Positions 33,599-45,600 of a stretch of DNA of 64,000 bases are shown here, piece by piece. Source of the stretch: Adenophora triphylla var. japonica (taxonomy: Eukaryota; Streptophyta; Magnoliopsida; Asterales; Campanulaceae); contig JAFEMH010000975.1 in NCBI GenBank assembly GCA_022495995.1, positions 248,001 to 312,000 on the forward strand. The letters run 5' to 3'. Made by a program: the position numbers and the translations under genes. The notes under the pieces were generated by a model that was given only the letters and a program-made list of their open reading frames with translations, was not told the origin of the DNA and did not search any database. Every line of letters starts with the position of its first letter. The first letter of the stretch is position 1.

Positions 33599-36500
33599 CT
33601 ACAGCTCCTCTTTTCCGGTACTAGTCTGAGTAGCTTTGTCCCGATTCTGCTGGATAAAATCGATAATATCTTCCTTGGTCCTACCTCCGTTATACTGAGA
33701 GATGTTTCCACTTGCTGACTTGAAGTACAATGTTGGATACCCTTTGACTTCAAAAGTTTCTTGTGGGATATCATTTTCAGTGGAATCCTGATAGTAAAAA
33801 CCAAGAAAGATTAACCTAAAAATTTACTTGAAATTGCCAAGCAAATCCGTCAACATTAAATGGTAACTCCAGCAATTTATCCTAGATGCTACAATGAGTT
33901 TACCAGTTAGCATATCCCAGAATAAATGTCCACTTTCACTTTTTTTTTGCCGACTAAGTTGAATTTTGACCAACTTTTAATGATATACTCCCTCCGTCCC
34001 ACCCAAAAAGGCACAAAATTGGCCTTGCACGGGAAATAAGAAAAGTATATAGTGGAATAAGTTTTTGTGAGTATGAAAAGTGAGGTAGGAGGGATAAAGT
34101 GGGTTAGAGAATAGTAAGTGGATAATTATTGTATGACTAGTGAGTCCCATGAATAAAGAAGTATTAAATAGTTTCCTGGAAGTGTGCCTTTTTAAATGGG
34201 ACACCCAAAATGGAAATTTGTGCCTTTTCGAGTGGGAAGGAGGGAGTATAGGTTATCTTCATGAATATTTAAAAATAGGTATGGATAGTGTTTCTATTAG
34301 TGCATCAATAACCATTTTTAGAATAGTACGAAGATAATCAATTTTTTATAACTTTTTGGTCAAAGTTCAACTCAATTGATCAATAAAGTTAAAGTGCAGC
34401 ATTTATTCTGGAACAAAGGGAGTAACTCGCAGCTCATGACCCCATGGCCAGTTGGGTCCACTTGATACAAGGATCATATGATCAGGCAAGTTGGGCCCAC
34501 TTTATACTATGATCATATAATCAGGACTCACAGTTCTTTAGATAGATTATACTTGCTGTATTGTGAAGAAGCCTAAGCATGAATAAATATCAAAGACCTC
34601 AACTGGTCCTCCAGAGTTATCAATGATGACAGTTTTGAGTTAAATATCTTACTAGCTTTGCGATAACGACTTCAGCATCATTTCCGAATGACACAGCAAC
34701 TTCATCCAAGATTGGGGCCAACTTTTTGCAGTGTCCACACCAAGGTGCATAGAACTCTATTAGAACTGCAGAATGAATAATGACCAAGCTATTAGCTATT
34801 GATATAGAAAGAAAAAGTAAAATAAGGAACAACCGATATGGCTAGTGCTTATACACACCATTTTTCCCGGAGTTGAAGACAATGTCCTGCAAAGTTTCAG
34901 CAACGACCACCTTTACAGGTTCATCATTGGCTTCAGGAATAGGTTGAGATTTCTTGTATGGCTGCACATATCCATCCTGCATTTATGTACTCAAGTCAGC
35001 TAATTTAGATTTATTTATAAGTTAGATACTCTCCCTCCGTCCCATAAAGATGTTCCCATTTGCCAATTTTGTTTGTCCCAAAAAAATCGTCTCATTTTCA
35101 AATTTGCCAACCAAAGAAGAAGAGGAGAGAGGAGAGGATGAGAGCCAACCAAAGAATAAAAGGGAGTACTGGAGTAATAATTAAACCTCATTAAGGTCAA
35201 TGATGGAAATGAAAATAGGCTATTAAAATATTTGATTAGTTAAATGGGACTATCACTATGGGGCGGAGGGAGTGAATTAGTTCATCAAGAACAAAGGAAA
35301 AAGGTGCTAAACTGACAATTATCCTCAATAAAAACACATACATGCACACCCACACACAAAAAACGCGAAGAGTCATCAAAATGGAATCTACCTTGAACTC
35401 CTTTACCCATGATTCAATCTGGTCAGGTTCCAGATTTGGTTGGAGATATTTCTGACCATCACTTGTCTGTATCACAATGAGGGGAACCTGGTTGTCTTTA
35501 AGGCCAAAATACTGTTGGTTTAAGCCACAAAGTAATCATGTCAGCACATCATTTACATATAATCTATACTTGCAAGAACAATATTGTCATTACTAACCTG
35601 AAAAGCACCTTTACTGGCCTCAAGGTCTCCTATCAGAAAACTAATACCCTTTCCCTTGTACTGCTTAGCAACGTCGTGATATTTTGATTTGAAAGCATCA
35701 ACAAGCTCACTGCTGAAGTCTAGAAACAACATTGCCTAACAATTCCAAGATCCTTATTAGAAATTATTGCTCAATTGAAAGTAGATATTACTCACACAGC
35801 CATAAAAAGTAAATAGATAAATAAGGTGACAAGTTAAAAAAAAGAAAAGGAAAGAGTACTCAGACATGTTCTTAAAAGAAGTCCACTATTGAACATATAG
35901 TAAAAGTAAACCGTGTAAAACTCTATGTGAAGTTCAGGACACCATGGCCAACGATTTAAAAGATCACATGCAACATGAAATCAACAGAGAGATGACAATT
36001 TTCAGCAATCTAACTGTTTACCTTTGAGTTGGCACTGTTGAAGAATTTGATGACAAATGGATGATTGCTTGGGTCTTTGTCAAAAAGAGTAACTATTGGG
36101 ATACTTGCTTCCTCAATAGATTTCTCTAATTCTTCTAATTGAAAATCCTGTACAAGCCATGTTCTTAGAATTAGACACCAGTACACATCTTTTGAAAGAT
36201 GTTGCAAAACCAATACGTGAAAATGATTTAAGTATTATTTTCAGACCTGGAAATCTACAACGAGCTCATCAAATGGCTTGAATAATCGAACAATAGGACC
36301 AGACACTGACGATTCTCCTCTTGGTAGAAGCTTTGCATCCAAAGTGTGGGCAAACTCATAATCAGACCGCAATTTCTGAGCTAAAGCTGAGAAATTATTG
36401 AACTTCTCTCCAGAAAATTCTGGGAACACTCCAACCTATAGAAATATGAACTCAGTATTGTATTGGACACTCAAAGTGACACGATGGAGATAAAAAAAAA

Positions 36501-39043
36501 AGGCATTTATGGAACTTACAACAACAATTTTATTTCCCTCAGTAAGAGCAGCAGCATCTTCCTTTGATTTTATTTCGGCAGAAGCTGGTCCACTCTGTTT
36601 CTTCAAATAAGCAACTATACCTTCTGCATCTCGAGGCCCTTTATACTCTTGAACAATTTTCCCGCCATCTCTCAAGATCTTAATAGTGGGGAATCCCTTA
36701 ACATCATAGTCACCAGCAATACCTTTGTTCTTCTCCTCATTGGCATCAACTTTTGCTAGCACAACTGGGGGTTCATTACTACTCAATATAGATGCAGCTT
36801 TCTCATACTAGAAAAAGGGACATCAGTCAGATATGTTGCTAAAATTACTATCAACTGAGCGTGAGGTAAGTTAGAGTCACAAGGATTAAACTAAGATTTT
36901 GATTACCTCGGGAGCAAGCTTCTTGCAGTGACCACACCTGTTATAAAATTTATAACAATATTAAAAACACCACAATATGCTACCAGAAAAGATAAATAAC
37001 ATCAAATTTGCACTAACGAATTGAAGTAAGATCCAAAGAAACAAGAGCAATTAAGCATACGAAAATTGATGGGGTCAGCTTTCCTTCATGGTGCCTAAAA
37101 GGGTGGCCCAGTGCTTGCCATTGTGGGTTTTTAAAAGATCTAATATTAGCAGTATTGCCTCTGCAAGCAGGGACAATCTTTCCTAGCTTCAAACTCATGC
37201 ATGCATACGTATACATCCAACACAAACAAACGTACAGCCAACACTTTTTGTTGCTTATTATTCAATTCTCATAATAAAATTCAAAGTTAATACATGGCAA
37301 GAACACTCATGATTACTATAAATTGAAGTACCTTTTGAGGTTATTATCCTTCTCTCGAGAGCAGCCTGTGGTGTTATCCACATGCCAACAAAGAGGTAGA
37401 AAAGAAAGTACTTCTACAGGTACACAGTAACAAGAGTACATTTGAGAGGATCATTGAAGAGTAATAAGTTGAAACCAGCGGCAACTTATAAAGTGGCCAG
37501 ACAATTGAAAGTGAAAGTCATCATCTTTGTCAAAGTGGCCAAGGGCAAAGATTTTACTCTATAGTGATTAATCGCTCCACCACAATACAAGGGTCTCCCC
37601 CTGTTTCTTTTTCTTTTTCTTTTTCTTTTTCTTGAATCTCAATTTCTTGACTAATATTTATCAAATATTGGTTTTCCAAATAAAATAATACCATGAAGTA
37701 TCTCGAATAATAGTAATCAGTGAAGCAAAAAGACTTATACAAACCACCGAATCTTTGGATGCATTGGTTCATACATTCTTTTAGTTAATTCTAGAAATCA
37801 TTTTTTTTCTATAGTTTTGTGGATTAATGATGTCAAACATGAAACTCTTGTTTCCCCGCCATAACATTGTAAGGGGGTGTTGAGGATGTTCGGACATGAT
37901 AGTTAACAAGGGTAAGAGAATTAAGACAAACTTTTGAAGGGCTTAGATTTATAGGGTATTCATTATGGGAGGATCATTTCGGGACAGGGGGAGTATAAAC
38001 AATATTTATTTATACACTTTATTTGGTAAAACCTTCTAGAGAAAACAAAATACTCCCTCCATCCCAAAATGAATGTCCATAAAATTTCAAATTTGCTCTT
38101 AGTCAAGTGCAAATTTGAGATTTTTTTGGACATTCATTTTGGGACAGAAGAGGTAGTAGAAGATACATTATTTAAAAGGGGGGACAGATGATGGAGTGGC
38201 TTCTTTTGGTGAAGCCCAATTCGATGCAAGTTTCGGGCTGCGCAATTTTGAAGCTTCTTGCCCAATCTTTGGAATAATAACGCCCCAATTGGAGTTGATT
38301 TTACAAATCAACTTCCTTGATTTTCTTTTCAAAAGTTGAAAATGTACATTCATCCAGGGACTAAGTCAGTAAAAGCTTACAGAAAAATCAATGGTACTGG
38401 GTAACAAGTATGATAAAAATAAACTCAATAAAGTTGTTAAAGTATAGCTTCTCCACTAGAAATTGATAAAGTTTGATAAAGTAGGGAAATTTCCTATCAG
38501 ATCTGGATATTTTGAGCAATACAAAATTGTATAGCAAACCTTGAGCAGGAAACAGTAATTAAACTCCAACCCAAGACGCTAATCACTTAAAAATAATAAT
38601 CATTGACCAAAGTCAACTCACGAAGAGAAACAGAGCATGCAAAATCATACATTCAGATTCAACCCCCGTTGAATTGCATCAAGTAAGGAATTATAGAAAC
38701 GTAACTCGCAACACAATTCTTCATTTCAATCAAACTAAATCGAATATAATAATTTTGGCACACGCCACACTCAACAATAACAAAACGAGAAATTGAAGTT
38801 ACATAAAAGTGAAATCAAAGATAAAGTTAGGGTTTAAAAGAGTAGGTAGGTTAGTTACCAAGGAGCGTAGAACTCGACGACGATGAAATCATGCTTGCTA
38901 ATAGTATCAGCGAAGTTGGAGTCATCTAGAGTCAAAACGAACTCCTTCGTATCTGATGCCTCCGGCGCCGCCGCCTCTTCAGCGGTGGAGAACGACGATG
39001 TAGCGAGGAGGGAAAGGAGGAAGACGGTGATCCACGACGCCAT
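33599..39043 (-). CDS. PDI: Protein disulfide isomerase (PDIL1-type), ten exons
   Basis: An ER enzyme that forms, breaks and rearranges disulfides in secretory proteins. Exons from 5': 39043-38859, 36937-36907, 36807-36520, 36435-36247, 36147-36022, 35735-35598, 35511-35392, 34976-34859, 34765-34653, 33787-33599. All junctions are GT/AG and phases agree, giving 1497 nt or 498 aa, the usual plant length. Residues 1-21 form a signal peptide ([21 protein letters not shown]). Thioredoxin domain a has C63-G-H-C66 in [14 protein letters not shown], domains b and b' follow ([35 protein letters not shown]), and a' has C408-G-H-C411. The last four residues are KEEL, where KDEL is commoner. Intron 1 is long (1.9 kb); three introns hold MITEs. 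It appears functional. Confidence 0.95.
33988..34246. mobile_element. Stowaway-type MITE in PDI intron 9
   Basis: 259 bp, CTCCCTCCGTCCC at the left and AGGAGGGAG at the right, with TA on both sides. It lies between the last two coding exons. Confidence 0.88.
35031..35272. mobile_element. Stowaway-type MITE in PDI intron 7
   Basis: About 242 bp from CTCCCTCCGTCCC to GGGGCGGAGGGAG. The flanks do not show a clean TA pair, so the ends may have mutated. Confidence 0.75.
37605..37634 (+). repeat. (CTTTTT)n microsatellite in PDI intron 1
   Basis: Four to five CTTTTT units. A fragment ending GGGACAGGGGGAGTA near 37981-37996 in the same intron is a MITE end remnant. Confidence 0.8.
38053..38153. mobile_element. 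Short MITE hairpin in PDI intron 1
   Basis: About 100 bp. Left arm CTCCCTCCATCCCAAAATGA and ATGTCC pair with right arm GGACATTCATTTTGGGACAG. The whole sequence folds on itself almost end to end. TA lies at each border. Confidence 0.75.
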
Positions 39044-39080
39044 TGTTGATAATGCTGGAGATTTATTAGTGATATGGGGT

Positions 39081-39086
39081 TTATAT
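39081..39086 (-). promoter_or_regulatory. Candidate TATA box of PDI
   Basis: The minus strand reads CTATATAAAC, about 40 bp upstream of the PDI ATG. If used, the 5' leader would be very short, so an upstream start is also possible. Confidence 0.45.
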
Positions 39087-39167
39087 AGAGCAAGACTATA
39101 GAGATATGAGGGAGAGAGGAGACAAATTACGATTCAGGACTCTGTGAGCCATTGTTTTGTCACGTTT

Positions 39168-39218
39168 CCACGTGGCGGTTTATAAGTGGGTTTTATTGCG
39201 TGGTTATTTGCCACGTGG
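39168..39218 (-). promoter_or_regulatory. Two palindromic G-boxes upstream of PDI
   Basis: CCACGTGG occurs at 39168-39175 and 39211-39218, about 125 and 170 bp upstream of the ATG. ACGT-core boxes of this kind bind plant bZIP factors, including bZIP28 and bZIP60, which raise ER chaperone genes under ER stress. That link is inference for this gene. Confidence 0.55.
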
Positions 39219-39436
39219 GAATGTTTTAATAAATATGAGGAAAAAATCAAGCCTAAAAATTGCATAAAATCCATGTGATTTGGTTAATGAGTAGAAGTCA
39301 ATAATTTATTATGGAATTTTGGTTTTGGAAAAAAAGTTGTTTTCACTGAATTTTTACAAAAATATTTGTCAAAATCTTAAAAAAAAAAATGTGTTTTTTG
39401 TTAAGCTTAGAAAAAACGTGTTTTGTTTCTCTCGCT

Positions 39437-39672
39437 AGTGCCAGTGCATGTGTAACAAAGTGCAAGTGTTAGTGTAACAAAGTGCCAGTGTAAAAAAGTG
39501 TTAGTGCATATATATTAAGTGTCAGTGTAAAAAGTGTCAGTGTTAATGTAACAAAGTGCCAGTGTAAAAAAGTGTCAGTGCATGTATATTAAGTGCCAGT
39601 GTAAAAAAGTGTCAGTGTTAGTGTATCAATGTGCCAGTGTAAAAAAGTGTCAGTGTTAGTGTTATTAAGTGC
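39437..39672 (+). repeat. GTGCCAGTGTAAAAAAGTGT minisatellite
   Basis: About a dozen diverged units of 20-25 bp built from AGTGCCAGTGTAA, AAAGTGTCAGTG and TTAGTGTAACAA. A longer period of about 60 bp is visible. It lies just outside the PDI promoter. Confidence 0.8.
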
Positions 39673-39803
39673 CTGTATAAAAATTGTTTTTCCTAAGCTT
39701 AAAAATTAAAAAAAAAAAACATGTTTTTTGTAAGACCAACTCAAAATATTTATTAGGTTTTATTTTATTTAAATAAAAATTAATTGCATATTTGTAATCT
39801 ATA

Positions 39804-39944
39804 CTTCCTCCGTCCCAATAATACCTTCGCCATTTTTGTCTGGCACACAAATTAAGGGTGAAAAAAATATTGCGAGTGTAATAGTAAAATAGGAGAGAGA
39901 ATGAGGGGAGGAAATAGTAAATTTGAAAAATGTTGTGAGTGTAA
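39804..39944. mobile_element. Outer MITE, left half (split by another MITE)
   Basis: It starts CTTCCTCCGTCCCAATA after TA and contains the GGAGAGAGAATGAG word. It is interrupted at 39945 by the MITE at 39947-40234. Similar sequence (GTAAAATAGGAGAGAGAATG) resumes at 40237, and the right terminus is lost or near 40290. Confidence 0.65.
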
Positions 39945-39946
39945 TA

Positions 39947-40234
39947 CTCCCTCCGTCCCAATCTAAATGTCTCAAAATGGGTTTGGCGCAGGAATTAAGG
40001 AAAGTGATGTAAGAAAGAGAAAAAATTTAAATATTGTGAGTATGAAAAATTAAATAGGAGAGAGAATGAGTGGGAGGAATAGTTAGGAGAGAGAATGTTG
40101 TGAGGGTAAAAGTAAAGTAGGAGAGAGAATGAATGGGTGAAATAGTAAAAAAAACTTTCCTTTTATGAGTTGAGACATTTTAAATGGGACGTCCAAAAAG
40201 GAAAGTTGAGACATTTAGATTGGGGCGGAGGGAG
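39947..40234. mobile_element. Stowaway-type MITE nested in an older MITE
   Basis: 288 bp, CTCCCTCCGTCCC to GGGGCGGAGGGAG, TA at 39945-39946 and 40235-40236. Confidence 0.88.
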
Positions 40235-40586
40235 TAGTAAAATAGGAGAGAGAATGAGTGGGTGATTCCTCCAACTTTTCTTTTAAACACCCGCATCTTT
40301 CGTTATTTCTCCGTGATCACAAAAAATTTAAACAAAGATGATAATTAGTTACGATCTAAATCGTGGTTTGAGCCGTAGCCTAGACTATGGTCTGAACCAC
40401 AGTTTAGACCGCGATCTGAATCATGGTTTAAACCATATAATTGAACAAAACCGAACCAAATCATAGCGGTTTGATTTGTTTCGATTAGAATTTTTTCATG
40501 GTTCGGGATGGGGTCTTAATAACATAAGTTATTTACCAACTCGAATCTGAATTAATCTGGACCCAATAGAACATATTCAGAACTAA

Positions 40587-42162
40587 GACTACCTGCAATG
40601 GGTTAGATGAAATGGAGATGAAATCCATTTCATCCAGCTCAAGCCTTGCAATGGATAACTGAAAGCTAGTTGAATTAATTGGTGGGATGAAATATTTCAT
40701 CCCGGTTGAAACGTCTTTTCTTTTTTTTTTTTTTTTTTTTTTTTTTTGAATTCAACAAGTGTCACTGATTGATTGGGTATATGAATTTTCGAATTTAATA
40801 TTTTATCCCAAATTAATTATCACCTAGTAAATTAATTTTTTTTTAATATTTTTTTTCACCAAAAGTCATCATTTTTTTTCCCTACAAATCGATATAAGTT
40901 TCATTTGATTTGGACAAAAAAAAAAAACACTTAGTTTTCAATTTGGGCTGAATTATTACCTAGTAAATTATTATTTTTTTTAATTTTTTTTTTCACCAAA
41001 ATTCATCATTTTTTCCCCTACAAATCGATATAAGTTTCATTTGATTTGGACACAAAAAAACACTTAGTTTTCAATTTGGGTTTGAATTATTACCTAGTAA
41101 ATTATTATTTTTTTAATTTTTTTTTCACCAAAATTCATCATTTTTTTCCCTACAAATCGATATAAGTTTCATTTGATTTGGACACAAAAAAAAACACTTA
41201 GTTTTCAATTTGGGCTGAATTATTACCTAAGTAAATTATTATTTTTTTAATTTTTTTTTCACCAAAATTCATCATTTTTTATCCTACAAATTGATATAAG
41301 TTTCATTTGATTTGGACAAAAAGAAACACTTAGTTTTCAATTTGGGCTGAATTATTACCTAGTAAATTATTATTTTTTTTAATTTTTTTTTCACCAAAAT
41401 TCATCATTTTTTTTCCCTACAAATCGATATAAGTTTCATTTGATTTGGACACAAAAAAAAAACACTTAGTTTTCAATTTGGGCTGAATTATTACCTAGTA
41501 AATTATTATTTTTAATTTTTTTTCACCAAAATTCATCATTTTTTTTCCCTACAAATCGATATAAGTTTCATTTGATTTGGACACAAAAAAAACACTTAGT
41601 TTTCAATTTGGGCTTAATTATTACCTAGTAAATTAATGTTTTTTTAATTTTTTTTTCACCAAAATTCATCATTTTTTTTCCCTACATATCGATATAAGTT
41701 TCATTTGATTTGGACACAAAAACAAAACACTTAGTTTTCAATTTGGGCTGAATTATTACCTAGTAAATTATTATTTTTTTTAATTTTTTTTTCACCAAAA
41801 TTCATCATTTTTTTCCCTACAAATCGATATAAGTTTCATTTGATTTGGACACAAAAAAAAAACACTTAGTTTTCACCAAAATTCATCATTTTTTTTCCCT
41901 ACAAATCGAAATATTTTTTTAATTATAAATAATAATAATAATTATTATTATTTTACTAATCATAAAAATAAAGAATATAAATAAAATAAAATAAAAGTAG
42001 TGGGGTATAGAATGATGAGTTGGAGGGAGTTGAAATTTAATTTAAGTTAGCCATTGGAGTGGGGGTAAATGAAATGGGTAGATGAAATATTAGGTGGATG
42101 AGAAAAAGTGTAAAAAGTGTTAGATGAAATGGGGAAGTGGGATGAAACCACTGTGGATAGTC
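40587..42162. mobile_element. Harbinger-like non-autonomous element with expanded internal repeat
   Basis: Ends: left GACTACCTGCAATGG, right complement GACTATCCACAGTGG. The flanking 3-bp repeat TAA (40584-40586, 42163-42165) fits the PIF/Harbinger superfamily. The 1576 bp carry no coding. The centre is an array of about seven to eight A/T-rich units of around 135 bp. A relative with a single copy of the unit lies at about 53322-54280. Confidence 0.75.
40915..41905 (+). repeat. Tandem array, ~135-bp unit, seven to eight copies
   Basis: Each unit contains CACTTAGTTTTCAATTTGGG, TTATTACCTAGTAAATTA, TTTCACCAAAATTCATCATT, CCCTACAAATCGATATAAGT and TTCATTTGATTTGGACA. Units differ mostly in the length of their A and T runs. 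Confidence 0.88.
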
Positions 42163-42618
42163 TAAAGAGAAAATTATCTACACAAACACATGTCAGAACT
42201 CTTTAGTTTCTGCAAAATTTTGATTTTTCTAGTTAAGACTTAGCCTCTCTCTAAATCTACAAAATCTGGAGTATTTCCCTCCAACATTCACCACCTTCTC
42301 CAGTACTAGCAAACTACCAAATGAGCCTATTAACAGATCATCCCGCGCCAACAAATTAACATTTTTCTGTACAAGGGCAAACCCCGATGCGCCAAGCGCT
42401 CCCCGCCAAGCGTCATCCCCCTCGATTTCTACCTGCTTCTACTGATCTACTCGGTCCTGCTTTCTAAACTGCCTAAAACTGAACTGTGCAAATTTCCTTT
42501 CAGATTCTTCTCTCCTAAGCAGAAGCAGCCTCTTGCATTTACAGTATGTGGGCCCAGGCCCGGCTCTCTCATGGACCCCACGCATAGTTGGAGTTCTTCC
42601 TTATGTTTTTCTTCTCTC

Positions 42619-45600
42619 CTAACTTTGCCTAACCTGTTCATGAGCTTTTAAAGCGTCCGATGTAAATCTTTCTAAAGCTTTGAAAATAGGGATAATACCT
42701 CCTTGTAAACTAGTTGAAGCAGCAGCATTTACCAGTTTAATAGCGTCCTTATGTCTTGCTTTCTCTTCATTCATCTTATGGCGTAAAGAATCCAGGTCCA
42801 CTTTCAGATCATCCAGAGGGGAAACTCCACTGTCTGACGCAACAATCGAGCCACCAGTTTTATCTGACATTGCATCTTGATCATTTCCCAATTTACCCTT
42901 TTCCGTTCTGATGGATTTACGTCTGTTCTCATAATCTTTTATAATATAATCGGCCCTAATCCTCTGTCTTTGCTCCTCGTCTTGTCTCTCCCATAACTGT
43001 CTCAAGTTTGAAGCAAAAGAAAGCATTGCATTCGAGACGGACAGTTCTGATACAGAGTCCATTCCTTGGTGCCAGTCGTTGCATATAACGAAGATTGGAG
43101 GTGCACCTAACCGGCCCGGGGAGAAGGGAACGGGTCCATCGGCTGTGTGTTCTGGTTCATAATGAAGGCACCGTATAAGCCAGCCATGCAAGGACTCAAC
43201 GTATAACTTTTGGGCGTTAATCCAATCCCTGAAATGGGTGCACCAGGTTTGGAGCCCATGTTCAAGTTCACGGCTGGCTCTCAAGCTTGAATCTCTTCCG
43301 AAGCCGGTATTTGCTCTTAGTGTTCGAGATTTACTGTCGAGGATGGCTTGGAACTGTTTCTGGTGACATTTGAGCATGGACTTCCACATTCTTATCAATC
43401 TGCAGGAGACAGTAAAATTACCATGGTTAGAAAAAGTGAGAAACATCCAGTTCCATGGGATGAAAGGTGGTTAAAATTTCAACAGGAAACCACAAGATAC
43501 AGATAAAGAGCAGCTTTTGCATTTCCAGCAGAGAAAGACACACAAGTAACAAAAGGGTAAAGATGTTCAAGCATGAATATGGATTTTCATATGATGGGCC
43601 TTAATTTTTTTTCTTTTCTTTTTCAATTTTTTTTACAAAATTTACCCCCACCTATTTCTTCTTAGCTTTATTTTTTTTTAGAAAATAAAAAAAAATTAAA
43701 CCCCCACCCCACCTCTTCTCTTTGAAGATTTCATATAGATGATTCGTGTTAGCAGATCCCAAATCATTTTAAGACTAAGGCTTAGTTGTTGTTGTTGTTG
43801 TATTAAAGAAACACACTAACTAAAAATAAATGCACACAGCGCATTTTTTTCGGTGGGGGTTTGTGATTAAAACACAACTTGTAAAACCCTAAATTTGTTG
43901 AACATCTGGCTTCTTGTTAAAACAAGAACATGATTCTGGAAAATGTATCCTTGGCTGAACGTAACCGCTACACAAACCATACCGTCTCACAAATTATGTA
44001 AGCATGTAACTAATGGAGGCATGTGTCTAAAATAGCAAAACAGCTTGATTGATGCATTTCCAATGTGTGGATAAGCTGAATCTTACTACCTCTGTAATTT
44101 GAAATTTTTTTGGTCATTCATTTTAGGACGGAGGGAGTAGATAACGAATATTTAAGGTGAAGAGCATTCCTTTTACCAGAAATATAGGTATAAGTACGGG
44201 GAATATGCTCATACCCGTGAATCAGTTCACTAACTTGCGGCTGCAGCTCCTCATCTCTCAGCTTCTGTATTCTGCTAGATATAACATCAATAGCTTTGAT
44301 GCAAACATTAAGTCTTGTTAGCAACCTTCGAATAGAAGCCTGTGTAGCATCAATCTTACTAGACTCAGCTCCTCGATCATCCAAAACTTTCAGCTTTTTG
44401 CACATCTTTTCATAGCTGACCCGCAGCCTTTCTTCATCCTAAAATAGAACAATCACATGATATATTAAGCAATGTAGTATAGCAAATGGATAACAGAGAC
44501 CCCAAAACAAAGAATGTCTAATGGCGTTGATGGGAATAAATATGTAAACACATACTCTCGTACAAAAAAAATTATGTCAAAGATGGAGTTAACAATATCA
44601 GGTTCAACGTTAAATATAAGGATTAATATCAGTGGCATCTCAGCTACGATCAAACAAGATTGAAATAAAAAATAGATAACCTAAGATATAAATTATCCTA
44701 AGGAAATTGAAATTATTCGAGACATTTCAAAATAGAATGGGTTACCGGAGAAATACCACTATTTCACAACCACAACCGTAGAACATGAATAATAAGGTAA
44801 TAATACAATACAATCATTTTCACTTGTAGAGGCAATTATAATACAGGTTTCCATCATTTCCGATGGAGCCAAAGACTCACTATTTTTTGTCTTGGGAATA
44901 TGATGGAATAAAGCATGTACAATATAAGGACCCAACAACATTATAGGAGTTGGCCAAGACATTCTATCAGAATTTGGCATACAAAAAAAACATAATATAC
45001 ATTTACACATTAACATTTTTGAGCACATCACAGATTATAGACTCGGCATCAAATTACCTTTACTTCCTGGTATAGTTTCTTCTCCCATGCATAAAGCTTC
45101 TCCATTGTAGATGAAAGGTGTCGAGACTTAACATTTTCGTCTAACCCAGCATCCAGTTGATAGGCTCTTGCTAACTTCAGAACTCGTGGACGCAATCTGA
45201 TTGGTCGTATCAGAGAGCGTGAAGACGAGGAAGATGGTGACACCCGATACAGGATCCTGGACACGATCACTGCAGAGCAACCAAATGTACCAAACTTAAT
45301 GAACAGCACTGCCACAGAATTAATAAGCATGAAGAATGTTTGAAAATATGGTTGAGCAAAATGGAAAAAATGCCTTTCTCTCCAGCATAGAAACAAGGCT
45401 GTCACATTCGTAAGTTTACATGATATAATAACGAACCAAGAGCTTGAGCATATAATATTCCCTGTTCTTTATCCCAAACAATAGCATGAGAAAAGCAGCA
45501 CAAAAAATGTTAGGGAGACCAAGTTGCAAAAGGATGTGTGAAAAAATTGCAATTAGGAAACAAGTACAAAAATCATTTATCACATAAGACTTGCAAAGAA

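Noticed and set aside
34620..34832. Separate 70-residue thioredoxin-like protein
   Set aside because: It is the a' domain exon of the PDI gene (34653-34765) read through into introns.
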